Assembly (NCBI GenBank): GCA_029906195.1
Contig: JARWSJ010000002.1
Coordinates: 930,001-994,000, forward strand
Origin: Chitinophagaceae bacterium 26-R-25
Lineage (GTDB): Bacteria; Bacteroidota; Bacteroidia; Chitinophagales; Chitinophagaceae
Direction of reading: 5' to 3'
DNA: 64,000 nucleotides
The notes under the pieces are model-generated. The model ran no database searches and was not told the origin of the DNA. It saw only the letters and a list, made by a program, of their open reading frames with translations. Each line of letters opens with the position of its first letter. Position 1 is the first letter of the stretch. Shown here piece after piece: positions 1-7,528 of this stretch. The translations under genes were made by a program, and so were the position numbers.

Positions 1-895
1 GTAGCAACACAAACAGGCCAATAATGCCAAACATCCAGACAAATTGAATTTGGCCGCCACTGTAAACACCATTTTTCCATTCGGAATATAAATGCCATTT
101 CTTCATCTGGTGAAGAAAAACTTCTGGTTTGTATACTGCTTCTTCTGCGTGAACCTGGCGCAGTTTAACGTCTTTAATTTTGTCGGAAAGCTTTTCTATG
201 TCTACGTTATCTGAAACCTGTGCAAATAGTTGAAATGAATTGTTCTTCCAGGGATTGGATGTTTTTTCGTCCCATTCTTGATCGTCAATGTATAACTGCC
301 AGGGTGCAATGAATGAAAGGTCCTTGAAGTCTGCATTGTAAGGAATGTCTTCGTAAACGCCGGTAACTTTTACATTTAGTTTGTTGTCGAGCTTCATCAT
401 TTTGTTCACAGGCTCTTCATCGCCGAAAACAGCTTTTGCAGCCGATGCAGACAAGATAATGGAATTGGCATTCTGTAAACCTGTGCGACTGCCTTTAATC
501 ATTTTTAGCGATAGCATATCCGGCGTTTGCGGCTCCATGAATATGCCTGACTTTGTCAATTTTTTTTCACCGGTTGACAAGACATGTTCGCCTATCCACG
601 AAGCCATTGAAATATACTTGAAGTCGCCGCTGTATTCTTTTCTTAACTGATCACCTAACACGTAGGGGACAGAGGATTGTGTTCCTTTATCGCCGTTGAA
701 TGTCTGATGCTGCATCACTTTTACGATGCGGTCATAGTTGTCGTGATTTTTGTTGAATGACAATTCATCCCATATCCATAATCCAATCAGCATTGCCACC
801 GCCATTCCCACAGAGAGTCCGGCGATGTTGATAATTGAAAAAGCTTTGCTCTTCATTAAATTTCTCCAGGCTACTGTTAAATAGTTTCTAAGCAT
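1..895 (-). CDS. MacB/FtsX-type ABC transporter permease, partial
   Basis: The reading frame is open from the ATG at 895 to the left edge (298 codons), so the C-terminal part is missing. The start MLRNYLTVAWRNLMKSKAFS, followed at about residues 21-43 by a hydrophobic helix containing AGLSVGMAVAMLIGLWIW, is the standard N-terminus of Bacteroidota MacB/FtsX-like permeases. A long soluble stretch follows that fits the periplasmic MacB core domain, and a second membrane helix begins at the window edge (VWMFGIIGLFVLL). Family members work with a cytoplasmic ATPase in export or mechanotransmission across the envelope. The substrate cannot be told, and no ATPase partner lies on the visible side. 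The family call is firm, the role open. Confidence 0.9.
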   Translation of the reverse strand, partial: MLRNYLTVAWRNLMKSKAFSIINIAGLSVGMAVAMLIGLWIWDELSFNKNHDNYDRIVKVMQHQTFNGDKGTQSSVPYVLGDQLRKEYSGDFKYISMASWIGEHVLSTGEKKLTKSGIFMEPQTPDMLSLKMIKGSRTGLQNANSIILSASAAKAVFGDEEPVNKMMKLDNKLNVKVTGVYEDIPYNADFKDLSFIAPWQLYIDDQEWDEKTSNPWKNNSFQLFAQVSDNVDIEKLSDKIKDVKLRQVHAEEAVYKPEVFLHQMKKWHLYSEWKNGVYSGGQIQFVWMFGIIGLFVLL

Positions 896-1087
896 GAGTT
901 TCGTTTTAAGGTCAACAGCAATAATTGCAATTTATCTTGAACAGAGTGTTGTTAATACAGCACATCAAAAAGCAATGATGCTGCCAGTTTGTTAACCTCT
1001 TGTTTTTCAGAAAATTGCAGGGAGAAAGTGAAGGGCTTATGTGCAAAAGTGAACGTACGGTGTGCGGTTTTGATACAGGAAGAGCAG

Positions 1088-1195
1088 GAATTAGAAATTA
1101 GGAGTTAGGAATTGGAAGGGTGCTTCAACTCTACAGCATATCTTCATTTGAACTGTGCCAATTCTAATTCCTAATTCCTAATTTCTAATTCCTAA
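1088..1195. repeat. Inverted repeat, TTAGGAATTAG family
   Basis: The left arm (1088-1116) and right arm (1158-1195) are complementary arrays of a unit like TTAGGAATTAG. The TAG stop of the hydrolase gene (1185-1187) and its last residues LRN are encoded inside the right arm. The arm strand read by that gene carries TAG. Confidence 0.85.
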
Positions 1196-2102
1196 GTTTG
1201 TTCACCTTCATCCAATCAAAACATCTGTCCATCCATTCATCAGAAGTGTTTTTTCTGTGGAGGCCAAAGCCGTGGCCACCGGTTTGATAGATGTGTAACT
1301 CAGCAGGGATGTGGTTTGTAAGTAATGCTTCGTAAAACAAAGTACTGTTTAACGGATTTACTACATCGTCGTCGCTTGCATGTACGAGAAAGGTCGGTGG
1401 TGTTTTTGACGTGACTTGTAATTCGTTTGAGTACTCTTTAATTTTTTCCGGTGAAGGATTTTTGCCAATCAACTGGTCCCTTGAACCGATATGTCCATAA
1501 GCATCATTGAAACTGATTACCGGGTAGATAAGAATCATGAAATCGGGGCGCAGATTGGTATGCTCTTTATTGTCAATTACTGACTTCGTGAAATGCGTGC
1601 CAGCGGTGGATGCGAGATGCCCACCTGCGGAGAAGCCCATTATGCCCACATGAGCAGGATTGATGTTCCATTTTGCAGCGCTGTCCCTTACTGTTTTGAT
1701 CGCTTGTTGTGCATCCTGCAAAGGGCCTATTTCTTTGTTCTGCATAGCGTTTTCATTTGGCAGGCGGTATTTCAAAACAAATGCGGTAATGCCTTTTTTG
1801 TTGAACTCTTTTGCAATGGCTGCACCTTCATGGTCAGCCGCTACGATCCAGTAACCACCGCCGGGGCAAATTACCACTGCTGTTCTGTTGGCATCCTGCT
1901 TTTCCGGAATATAGGCGGTAAGTGTAGGAACGGTGATTTTGCTGATGCGCAAAATACCACCTTCGGTTTCAGACACCTCTTCATTTTTAACGGGTTTGCT
2001 TCCCGGTATAACGTCCTTGTATAAGTTAAAAGTTGTTTGTGCTTTCACGGTTGTAAGTATAATCAGTTGTGCAATAAGTACGAGCAAAATGTTTCTTATC
2101 AT
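1185..2102 (-). CDS. Secreted alpha/beta hydrolase, esterase type
   Basis: 305 aa with a signal peptide (residues 1-21, ending TVKA). The alpha/beta hydrolase signatures are visible: oxyanion-hole segment VVICPGGGY near residue 80, nucleophile elbow GFSAGGH with Ser158, acid in SDDDVVNP near residues 244-246, and His277 in GGHGFG. The GGGY oxyanion motif fits the BD-FAE / acetyl-xylan-esterase-like family common in Bacteroidota, which removes acyl groups from plant polysaccharides in the periplasm. It is divergent from the PQQ dehydrogenase at 2167, and no carbohydrate gene adjoins it. The last residues and the stop lie in an intergenic inverted repeat. The precise substrate is unknown. Confidence 0.85.
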   Translation of the reverse strand: MIRNILLVLIAQLIILTTVKAQTTFNLYKDVIPGSKPVKNEEVSETEGGILRISKITVPTLTAYIPEKQDANRTAVVICPGGGYWIVAADHEGAAIAKEFNKKGITAFVLKYRLPNENAMQNKEIGPLQDAQQAIKTVRDSAAKWNINPAHVGIMGFSAGGHLASTAGTHFTKSVIDNKEHTNLRPDFMILIYPVISFNDAYGHIGSRDQLIGKNPSPEKIKEYSNELQVTSKTPPTFLVHASDDDVVNPLNSTLFYEALLTNHIPAELHIYQTGGHGFGLHRKNTSDEWMDRCFDWMKVNKLRN

Positions 2103-2166
2103 AATGGCGATGGTTGGTAATTGCGAAAGTTATTTCTATTTTTCGATAACGGATAAAACGATTAAA

Positions 2167-4347
2167 ATGCCCCACAAAATAAAGAAAATTGACCGCGGAA
2201 CAATCAGTGTTTTTTTGAGAGTTATCATTGTTGTTTTTCCTTTCTTTTCCTGTCGTCAAAGCGCTGAAAAATATACAAAGTGGAGCATTTACGGAGGTGG
2301 GCCCGAAGGTATTCGATACTCATCGCTTACGCAGATTGATACCGGCAATGTTGAACAGTTGCAGCCGGTTTGGGAATTTCATTCCGGCGATGCTGATACT
2401 GTTAGCCATTCGCAGATACAATGCAATCCAATAATTATAGACACTGTTTTATATGGAACAACGCCTCAGCAAAAACTCTTTGCCATCAATGCGGCAACCG
2501 GAAAAGAATTGTGGCGATTTGATCCTGCAGAGGGTTTTAAAAATGATGCGATTCATTTTATTTTGAACAACACTCGTGGCATTTGTTTTTGGCAAGAGGG
2601 AAACGACAAACGGATTTTTTTTACCGCCGGGTCTTACTTGCATGCAATTGATGCGCAAACCGGAAAACTGGTTACCTCGTTTGGCAACAAAGGAAAAATT
2701 GATTTGCATGAAGGGCTGGGCCGAGATGTAAAGGATCTCTTCATTACTTATACTTCTCCGGGCGCCATCTATAAAAACCTTATCATCATGGGTTCGCGTG
2801 TTTCGGAAGATGCAGATGCCGCGCCCGGACATATACGGGCATACGACACGAAAACAGGTAAGCAGGCATGGATATTTCACACGATTCCACAACCAGGCGA
2901 ACCCGGTTACGAAAGCTGGGATGATCCGAATGCATGGAAACATATCGGCGGCGCCAATTGCTGGAGCGGGTTTACATTGGATGAAAAGCGGGGAATTGTA
3001 TTTGCCTCCACGGGTTCCGCTTCTTATGACTTTTATGGTGGTATGCGCAAGGGCGCAAATCTGTATGCAGATTGCATTCTCGCCTTAGACGCAGCAACAG
3101 GAAAATTGAAATGGCACTATCAATACATTCATCACGACGTGTGGGACAAGGACCTGCCAACACCGCCAGCATTGGTAACAGTAAAGAGAGGTGGAAAAGA
3201 TATTGATGCGATTGCCCAGCCTACAAAAACAGGAACAGTGTTTGTGCTTGATAGGGAGACAGGCAAGCCATTATTTCCGGTGGAAGAAACACCGGTGAAT
3301 ACGCAGACGGAATTGGCGGGAGAAAAATTGTATCCCACACAGCCAATTCCTTCATTGCCGAAACCTTTTGCCCGACAGGATTTCAATGAAAGTGATGTAA
3401 ATGATCTGATCGATACGAGCGAACAGCGGTCAATAAAAGAGCAACTCGCTCAATTGGATAAGGGCCACATTTTTACACCACCCGGCAAAAAAGGAACAGT
3501 CATTTTTCCCGGCTATGATGGCGGAGCGGAGTGGGGAGGACCTGCATACGATCCACAAACGGGATTGCTGTATGTGAATGCGAATGAAATGCCATGGATA
3601 TTAAAACTGGTGGACGTAAAAGCAAAAGCTTCACATGAAACATGGATAGACGCAGGCAAAAGATTGTACACACAGAACTGCATGAAATGCCATGGCACAA
3701 ACAGGGAGGGCAGCGGCAACTACCCGTCTTTGTTGAATGTAAAGGATAAATACACATTCGATCAATTCTCCACCTTGCTGCAAAGCGGCAGAAGAATGAT
3801 GCCTTCGTTCGCACAATTGACTGCCGGAGAACGCGCCGCCATTGCCTCCTTCATTTTGGATATAAAGAAGGATCAGGCAAAAAAATTTGTTGCTCCCGCA
3901 CAAGCCATTGATTCCTTTATGCATTTGCCATATTCTGGTACGGGCTACAATAAGTTCCTGACAAAAGATGGTTGGCCGGCGATCAAGCCACCATGGGGAA
4001 CGTTGAATGCCATCGATCTTAACAGCGGCGACATTATATGGAAAATTCCACTGGGTGAAACAGCAAAATTTAAAGAACGCGGCATCATCACCGGTACTGA
4101 AAACTATGGCGGGCCGGTGGTTACAGCCGGTGGCTTGCTTTTCATAGCGGCTACAAGCGATAGCAAGATCCGTGCATTCAATAAAAGAACGGGGCAATTA
4201 TTGTGGGAGGCAAAATTGCCGGCATGCGGTTTTGCAACACCCGCGATCTATAGCATTAATGGCAAACAATACATCGTCATCGCCTGCGGCGGCGGCAAGT
4301 TGGGCAAGCCATCGGGTGATAGTTATGTGGCATTCGGGCTACCATAG
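2167..4347 (+). CDS. PQQ-dependent dehydrogenase with cytochrome c domain, lipoprotein
   Basis: 726 aa from the ATG at 2167. The frame is open further upstream but there it runs antisense through the hydrolase gene. The chosen start gives a lipoprotein signal with lipobox FFSC (Cys29). The eight-bladed PQQ propeller is seen in YGGGPEGIRYSSL, VFVLDRETGKPLF, GAEWGGPAYDP and the C-terminal ACGFATPAI / ACGGGKLG segment typical of membrane glucose-dehydrogenase-like enzymes. A haem c domain is inserted late, with CMKCH at residues 505-509 and a likely Met ligand near residue 545 (RMMPSF). It would oxidise a sugar or alcohol in the periplasm and pass electrons to the respiratory chain. No PQQ-synthesis genes are in view, so cofactor scavenging is possible. 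Confidence 0.9.
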   Translation: MPHKIKKIDRGTISVFLRVIIVVFPFFSCRQSAEKYTKWSIYGGGPEGIRYSSLTQIDTGNVEQLQPVWEFHSGDADTVSHSQIQCNPIIIDTVLYGTTPQQKLFAINAATGKELWRFDPAEGFKNDAIHFILNNTRGICFWQEGNDKRIFFTAGSYLHAIDAQTGKLVTSFGNKGKIDLHEGLGRDVKDLFITYTSPGAIYKNLIIMGSRVSEDADAAPGHIRAYDTKTGKQAWIFHTIPQPGEPGYESWDDPNAWKHIGGANCWSGFTLDEKRGIVFASTGSASYDFYGGMRKGANLYADCILALDAATGKLKWHYQYIHHDVWDKDLPTPPALVTVKRGGKDIDAIAQPTKTGTVFVLDRETGKPLFPVEETPVNTQTELAGEKLYPTQPIPSLPKPFARQDFNESDVNDLIDTSEQRSIKEQLAQLDKGHIFTPPGKKGTVIFPGYDGGAEWGGPAYDPQTGLLYVNANEMPWILKLVDVKAKASHETWIDAGKRLYTQNCMKCHGTNREGSGNYPSLLNVKDKYTFDQFSTLLQSGRRMMPSFAQLTAGERAAIASFILDIKKDQAKKFVAPAQAIDSFMHLPYSGTGYNKFLTKDGWPAIKPPWGTLNAIDLNSGDIIWKIPLGETAKFKERGIITGTENYGGPVVTAGGLLFIAATSDSKIRAFNKRTGQLLWEAKLPACGFATPAIYSINGKQYIVIACGGGKLGKPSGDSYVAFGLP

Positions 4348-4366
4348 CGGCGAATCGCATTCGCCC
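4348..4366. repeat. Short palindrome directly after the PQQ gene stop
   Basis: GGCGAAT-CGC-ATTCGCC is a near-perfect palindrome that starts one base after the TAG stop. A related core occurs in the hairpin at 23657-23706. Confidence 0.75.
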
Positions 4367-4406
4367 AAGCAACAGTTGAGAATTGAGAATTGAGCGTTAT
4401 TGGTTG

Positions 4407-5213
4407 TTACGTGTGTTCGCCAGACAGCGTTTCATAACGACGAACAGTTACTTGCGAAACACCACTGGCTACCGGCAGCTGGCTACTGGCCACTCCCAGT
4501 TTACCCAATGTTTTACCATATTTCAAACTCATTTTCTTCCAATAATTTTTAAAACTATTGCCACCTGCTTTGAATAATTTTTTGTGTGCAAACCAAACGA
4601 CTAAAGTAGTGGAAAAGAAAAATAGTTTGTAGAACCATTTTCTCCATCGCTTTCCAAAATCAGTTTTGCCTTCAACGATTGTTGACATGCGTTCCATTTG
4701 AAAAGTGATGTGATAAGCTTCGTCGATCAGTATGTCGGTGCAGATTTGTTTTAGCAAGGTGCAGTTGCTTGCGTCTTTCAGCGATTGGTAAAATATTTGC
4801 GCAGTGCTTTCTACTACAATAACAGTAAGCGTCCACAGCTCCATGCTGGTATTGAAGTATCTTATTTTTCTAAACAAAGAATCGCCCCAATCGTGCCTGA
4901 TTCTATTTTCTCCAATGGCATCAATATACAGGCCAAGATTATTCCCATGCTTCTGTTCTTCCCTGATAAATAATTTTACGGCTTCAATATAATCGGGGTC
5001 GTTAATTGAATGGGCATACTTCGTGGAGGCCCTTAACAAATTGCTGCCATCAGACGTTTCCCCGAGTTGCCAGGCTTGCAGTGAATAAATTATCGAGCGG
5101 ATCTGTTTTTCTGTAATGTTGGGCTCAAGACTCCAATCAACCCTGTATTGTGTTGCATTTTGGCGGAAATGCGCAATCCATTCTTTGCTGTTCATTTGTG
5201 TTGTTTTGTGCAT
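4407..5213 (-). CDS. Ferritin-like di-iron protein
   Basis: 268 aa (a start at Met7, 5195, is also possible). The iron-ligand pattern of the ferritin-like fold is complete: Glu52, then Glu86-x-x-His89 (REEQKH), Glu135 (VVEST), Glu165-x-x-His168 (DEAYH). Between them lie four amphipathic helices. A basic, aromatic, partly hydrophobic segment (about residues 188-212) could touch the membrane. The enzyme activity is unknown; the fold includes oxygenases, peroxidases and desaturases. From about residue 240 the protein is encoded by an intergenic repeat (VASSQLPVASGVSQ...), so the family domain ends near residue 238 and the tail is probably a read-through extension. It is convergent with the PQQ gene. 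Confidence 0.75.
   Translation of the reverse strand: MHKTTQMNSKEWIAHFRQNATQYRVDWSLEPNITEKQIRSIIYSLQAWQLGETSDGSNLLRASTKYAHSINDPDYIEAVKLFIREEQKHGNNLGLYIDAIGENRIRHDWGDSLFRKIRYFNTSMELWTLTVIVVESTAQIFYQSLKDASNCTLLKQICTDILIDEAYHITFQMERMSTIVEGKTDFGKRWRKWFYKLFFFSTTLVVWFAHKKLFKAGGNSFKNYWKKMSLKYGKTLGKLGVASSQLPVASGVSQVTVRRYETLSGEHT
4463..4495. repeat. CTGGCTACTGGCCACTGGC-family repeat inside the 3' end of a gene
   Basis: The same words occur in both arms of the intergenic inverted repeat at 16046-16232. Here they lie inside the 3' end of the ferritin-like gene and are translated. Confidence 0.8.
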
Positions 5214-5345
5214 TTAAAAGTACTTTGAAAAACAAAGTAAAATGAAAAAAACTTTGTTTCATAGCATTTGTTTGATTTTAAATGTTCTTTAAGAATATGT
5301 TGTAGAAAACATTAACCAGACGTAGAAATTTGGGGCTGCCCGTAC

Positions 5346-5366
5346 AGACAAGGCATTGCCTTGTCT
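5346..5366. repeat. AGACAAGGCA palindrome
   Basis: A perfect palindrome with 10-bp arms around one central base, in the 227-base gap between the divergent ferritin-like and SnoaL-like genes. The same word makes up the hairpin at 59940-59997. Confidence 0.9.
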
Positions 5367-5440
5367 CTACCATTTTCAAATTAACTGGTATGATTTTTTC
5401 CGCGTAAATCTTTGCATTGTTCATTAAAAAAACTTTTATC

Positions 5441-5800
5441 ATGACTACAAAACAAATTGCCCAAAAATTGGCGGACTATTGCCGCGAAGGCGAATTTGAA
5501 AAAGCACAAAAAGAGCTTTATTCAAAAGATGTGATAAGCATTGAGGCTGAAGCCTCAGCGGGTTTTGATAAAGAAACAAAGGGACTGGATAAAATAATTG
5601 AGAAGGGACATAAATTTCAATCAATGGTGCAAGAGGCACATGGAGTAACGGTATCTGATCCGCTTATATCAGGTAACTCTATTGCATTTGTACTGGATAT
5701 GGATATGACGATGAAAGGCCGTAACCGTGAGAAGATGTCAGAGCTTTGCGTTTATCACGTGAAAGACGGAAAGATAGTTTCTGAGCAGTTTTATATGTAA
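5441..5800 (+). CDS. SnoaL-like (NTF2-fold) protein
   Basis: 119 aa from the ATG at 5441 (MTTKQIAQKL). The frame opens earlier at 5417, but those codons sit right after the probable promoter AATCTTTGC. The layout is a helical N-terminus with a short YCREGEFEKAQKELYSKD segment, then strands VIAFVLDMDMTMKGR-like and a C-terminal LCVYHVKDGKIVSEQFYM, as in SnoaL-like proteins of about 120 aa. Some of these are small enzymes, but most are of unknown role. It is a single gene with an inverted repeat just downstream. Confidence 0.8.
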   Translation: MTTKQIAQKLADYCREGEFEKAQKELYSKDVISIEAEASAGFDKETKGLDKIIEKGHKFQSMVQEAHGVTVSDPLISGNSIAFVLDMDMTMKGRNREKMSELCVYHVKDGKIVSEQFYM

Positions 5801-5813
5801 AGAAAACGCAAAG

Positions 5814-5889
5814 TGCTTAACGCCTAACGCCTAACGCTTAACGCAGCGTGCTGCACCCTGCGTTAAGCGTTAGGCGTTGAGCATTAAGC
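5814..5889. repeat. Inverted repeat, CTTAACGC family
   Basis: The left arm (5814-5846) is a tandem array of 7-bp units such as CTAACGC and TTAACGC. The right arm (5858-5889) is the complementary array. The same family is found at 49722-49756 (one arm) and 52898-53031 (both arms). TAA is carried on the strand entering each arm. Confidence 0.9.
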
Positions 5890-5993
5890 ATTGAGCAGCA
5901 ACCTAGCTGTTAGTCAGTTATTTTCCTGCCGGTGAAAAAGATAGCTTTTATGGTTAGTTTTTTGTATTTTAAGGAAAACCAATACAAAAAACA

Positions 5994-6590
5994 ATGCAAA
6001 AAACATTAATGGTTTTTGCCTCCCTGTTAACCTTAAATCTCACTGCTCCTGCCCAATCCAAACATGAGGTAAGTTTAGGATTCGGCTTTGGTACTACTAA
6101 CGAAGCTAACGACGCTGCTTCAACAACAATGACAGAATTTTTTACTGCCCTTTTCCTGCTCGACAGTTATTCAGAAGATGTGAAATATTCAGCTGCCTGG
6201 CACGTTGGTTACAAAACTTTTCTTACGAAAAAGCAGAAACTTGCCGTGGGAGCAACTTTTGCTTACCAAAGTGTGAAGGGCAATTATTCCTACAGCGGCG
6301 AAAAGGCCGGCGACGTTCGAAGAAATTTTTACACAATCGCTGCTGAAGCGGATTACCGCTACATTAAAAAAGAGAAGTTTCATTTGTATTCCGGGTTTGG
6401 TTTGGGGTACACATTTGGTAATGAAACGCTTACGCCTATTTCAGGAAGTGAACAGAAAACAACTACCGGCAATTTTGATTTCCAGATCATTGGCATTGGT
6501 GCGAGATATGGCAGCAATGTGGGTGGCTTCATGGAACTGGGCTTTGGCTATAAGGGCATAATTTGTGCAGGGTTCTTCTTTAGAAGATAA
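5994..6590 (+). CDS. Small outer-membrane beta-barrel protein
   Basis: 198 aa with a signal peptide (MQKTLMVFASLLTLNLTAPAQ). The rest shows alternating hydrophobic and polar strands with glycine- and aromatic-rich turns (VSLGFGFGTTNE, WHVGYKTFLTKKQKLAVGATFAYQ, YSGFGLGYTFGNE, MELGFGYKGIICAGFFFRR). The terminal aromatic residue is typical of outer-membrane barrels recognised by the Bam machinery. The size fits an eight-stranded OmpW/OmpX-like barrel of the Bacteroidota 'outer membrane beta-barrel' class. Its function is unknown. It stands alone, 30 bases before a small conserved-looking gene on the same strand. Confidence 0.8.
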   Translation: MQKTLMVFASLLTLNLTAPAQSKHEVSLGFGFGTTNEANDAASTTMTEFFTALFLLDSYSEDVKYSAAWHVGYKTFLTKKQKLAVGATFAYQSVKGNYSYSGEKAGDVRRNFYTIAAEADYRYIKKEKFHLYSGFGLGYTFGNETLTPISGSEQKTTTGNFDFQIIGIGARYGSNVGGFMELGFGYKGIICAGFFFRR

Positions 6591-6621
6591 TTTTCTAATT
6601 CACTTTTAAAAAGAACTCCCT

Positions 6622-6837
6622 ATGAGTCAGGCATTTGTAAGAGAAAATGAAGGGCAATGGTTAAATGATGTAGCACCCACTTTAAACGCTCTGATCGTTT
6701 ATTTAACGAGAGAAAATAATGGCATAAGAGTTTATGAAAAAAGGAATTATGCAGATGCGAAAGGCAGGCTGATCCATGAGATGAACAACGGCCTGTCTTA
6801 CGCAAAAGATATTGATGGAAAATGGGAGATTTTGTGA
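6622..6837 (+). CDS. Small protein of unknown function, 71 aa
   Basis: 71 aa starting MSQAFVRENEGQWLNDVAPT and ending GLSYAKDIDGKWEIL, with no signal peptide or membrane segment. It follows the barrel gene by 31 bases on the same strand. I recall similar short proteins with an N-terminal MSQAFV and an ENNGIRVYE segment in other Bacteroidota, so it is probably a real conserved gene, but no function is known to me. The compact, charged composition suggests a cytoplasmic protein. Confidence 0.7.
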   Translation: MSQAFVRENEGQWLNDVAPTLNALIVYLTRENNGIRVYEKRNYADAKGRLIHEMNNGLSYAKDIDGKWEIL

Positions 6838-6904
6838 AAAGTTTCCTATATTAGATTACTTGACTTGACTTGATATATTGTAGTACTCAAAAAACTAAAA
6901 CCCA

Positions 6905-7408
6905 ATGGTCCGATTCGTATTGATCTGCGTGTGTGGGTTATTGTATGCCTGCACGGGCAACTCCCAGGTAATAAAGGGGACGTATGCCATTAAGAATTTA
7001 GAAACGGGAATGTACCTGCGTGTGAAGGATGCCAATGCGGATAATGGCACTCCTTTAGTTGCATATTCACCGGTAAAATGGAAATGCGTAACATGGGATT
7101 TTCAGCATGTGGATGGACAAACATACCAGCTGAAAAATCTATTTACCAACAAGACGTTTCAGCCTTGCGCAAGTGCATGCAACGGTGCGGCGCTTGAACA
7201 GCAGCCTTTGACGCTTGATCAACTCACACAGGAATACGAGTTTATTCCGGTGCAGAACAATGTGTACATGATAAAATTGAAAGGAACTGATTTGTACCTG
7301 ACGCCTTCTGACAGAGACGGCACGGTGAACAGTAAGATCATTTTATCAAAGTATGATAACTCCACCTTGCAGTGGTGGACACTACGCGAACAGAATCCAG
7401 ATATTTAA
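6905..7408 (+). CDS. Ricin-type beta-trefoil (RICIN) lipoprotein
   Basis: 167 aa. A short hydrophobic N-terminus ends in the lipobox LYAC (Cys16), so it is probably an outer-membrane lipoprotein. The remainder is one beta-trefoil: three repeats with YAIKNLETGMYLRVKD, YQLKNLFTNKTFQP and YMIKLKGTDLYLTPS, each followed by a Q-x-W-like element (TWDFQ, EYEFIP, LQWWTLRE). Ricin-type lectins bind sugars, often galactose or xylose. It carries no enzyme domain and has no carbohydrate gene beside it, so it may be a stand-alone surface binder. A strong terminator follows. Confidence 0.75.
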   Translation: MVRFVLICVCGLLYACTGNSQVIKGTYAIKNLETGMYLRVKDANADNGTPLVAYSPVKWKCVTWDFQHVDGQTYQLKNLFTNKTFQPCASACNGAALEQQPLTLDQLTQEYEFIPVQNNVYMIKLKGTDLYLTPSDRDGTVNSKIILSKYDNSTLQWWTLREQNPDI

Positions 7409-7434
7409 TACACCATTGAACAGCTTCAAATGAT

Positions 7435-7466
7435 AAAGCCCGTAAGTGAATAGTTACGGGCTTTTC
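7435..7466 (+). terminator. Rho-independent terminator after the ricin-type lectin gene
   Basis: A perfect 11-bp stem AAAGCCCGTAA / TTACGGGCTTT with an 8-base loop, the 3' arm ending in a T run. It lies 26 bases after the stop codon. Confidence 0.9.
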
Positions 7467-7528
7467 TAATTTTTTTGCCATGTAAAATCACCATTTATCG
7501 TATTATAATAAATGTTAATTTTATTTTC

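Noticed and set aside
1593-2024. 143-residue open frame on the + strand
   Set aside because: It is antisense to the hydrolase gene, is cysteine- and phenylalanine-rich without any motif, and has no start signal.
1933-2166. N-terminal extension of the PQQ dehydrogenase by 78 residues
   Set aside because: It would overlap the divergent hydrolase gene. The ATG at 2167 gives a clear lipoprotein signal.
3631-4197. 188-residue open frame on the - strand
   Set aside because: It is antisense to the well-supported PQQ dehydrogenase and has no domain-like features.
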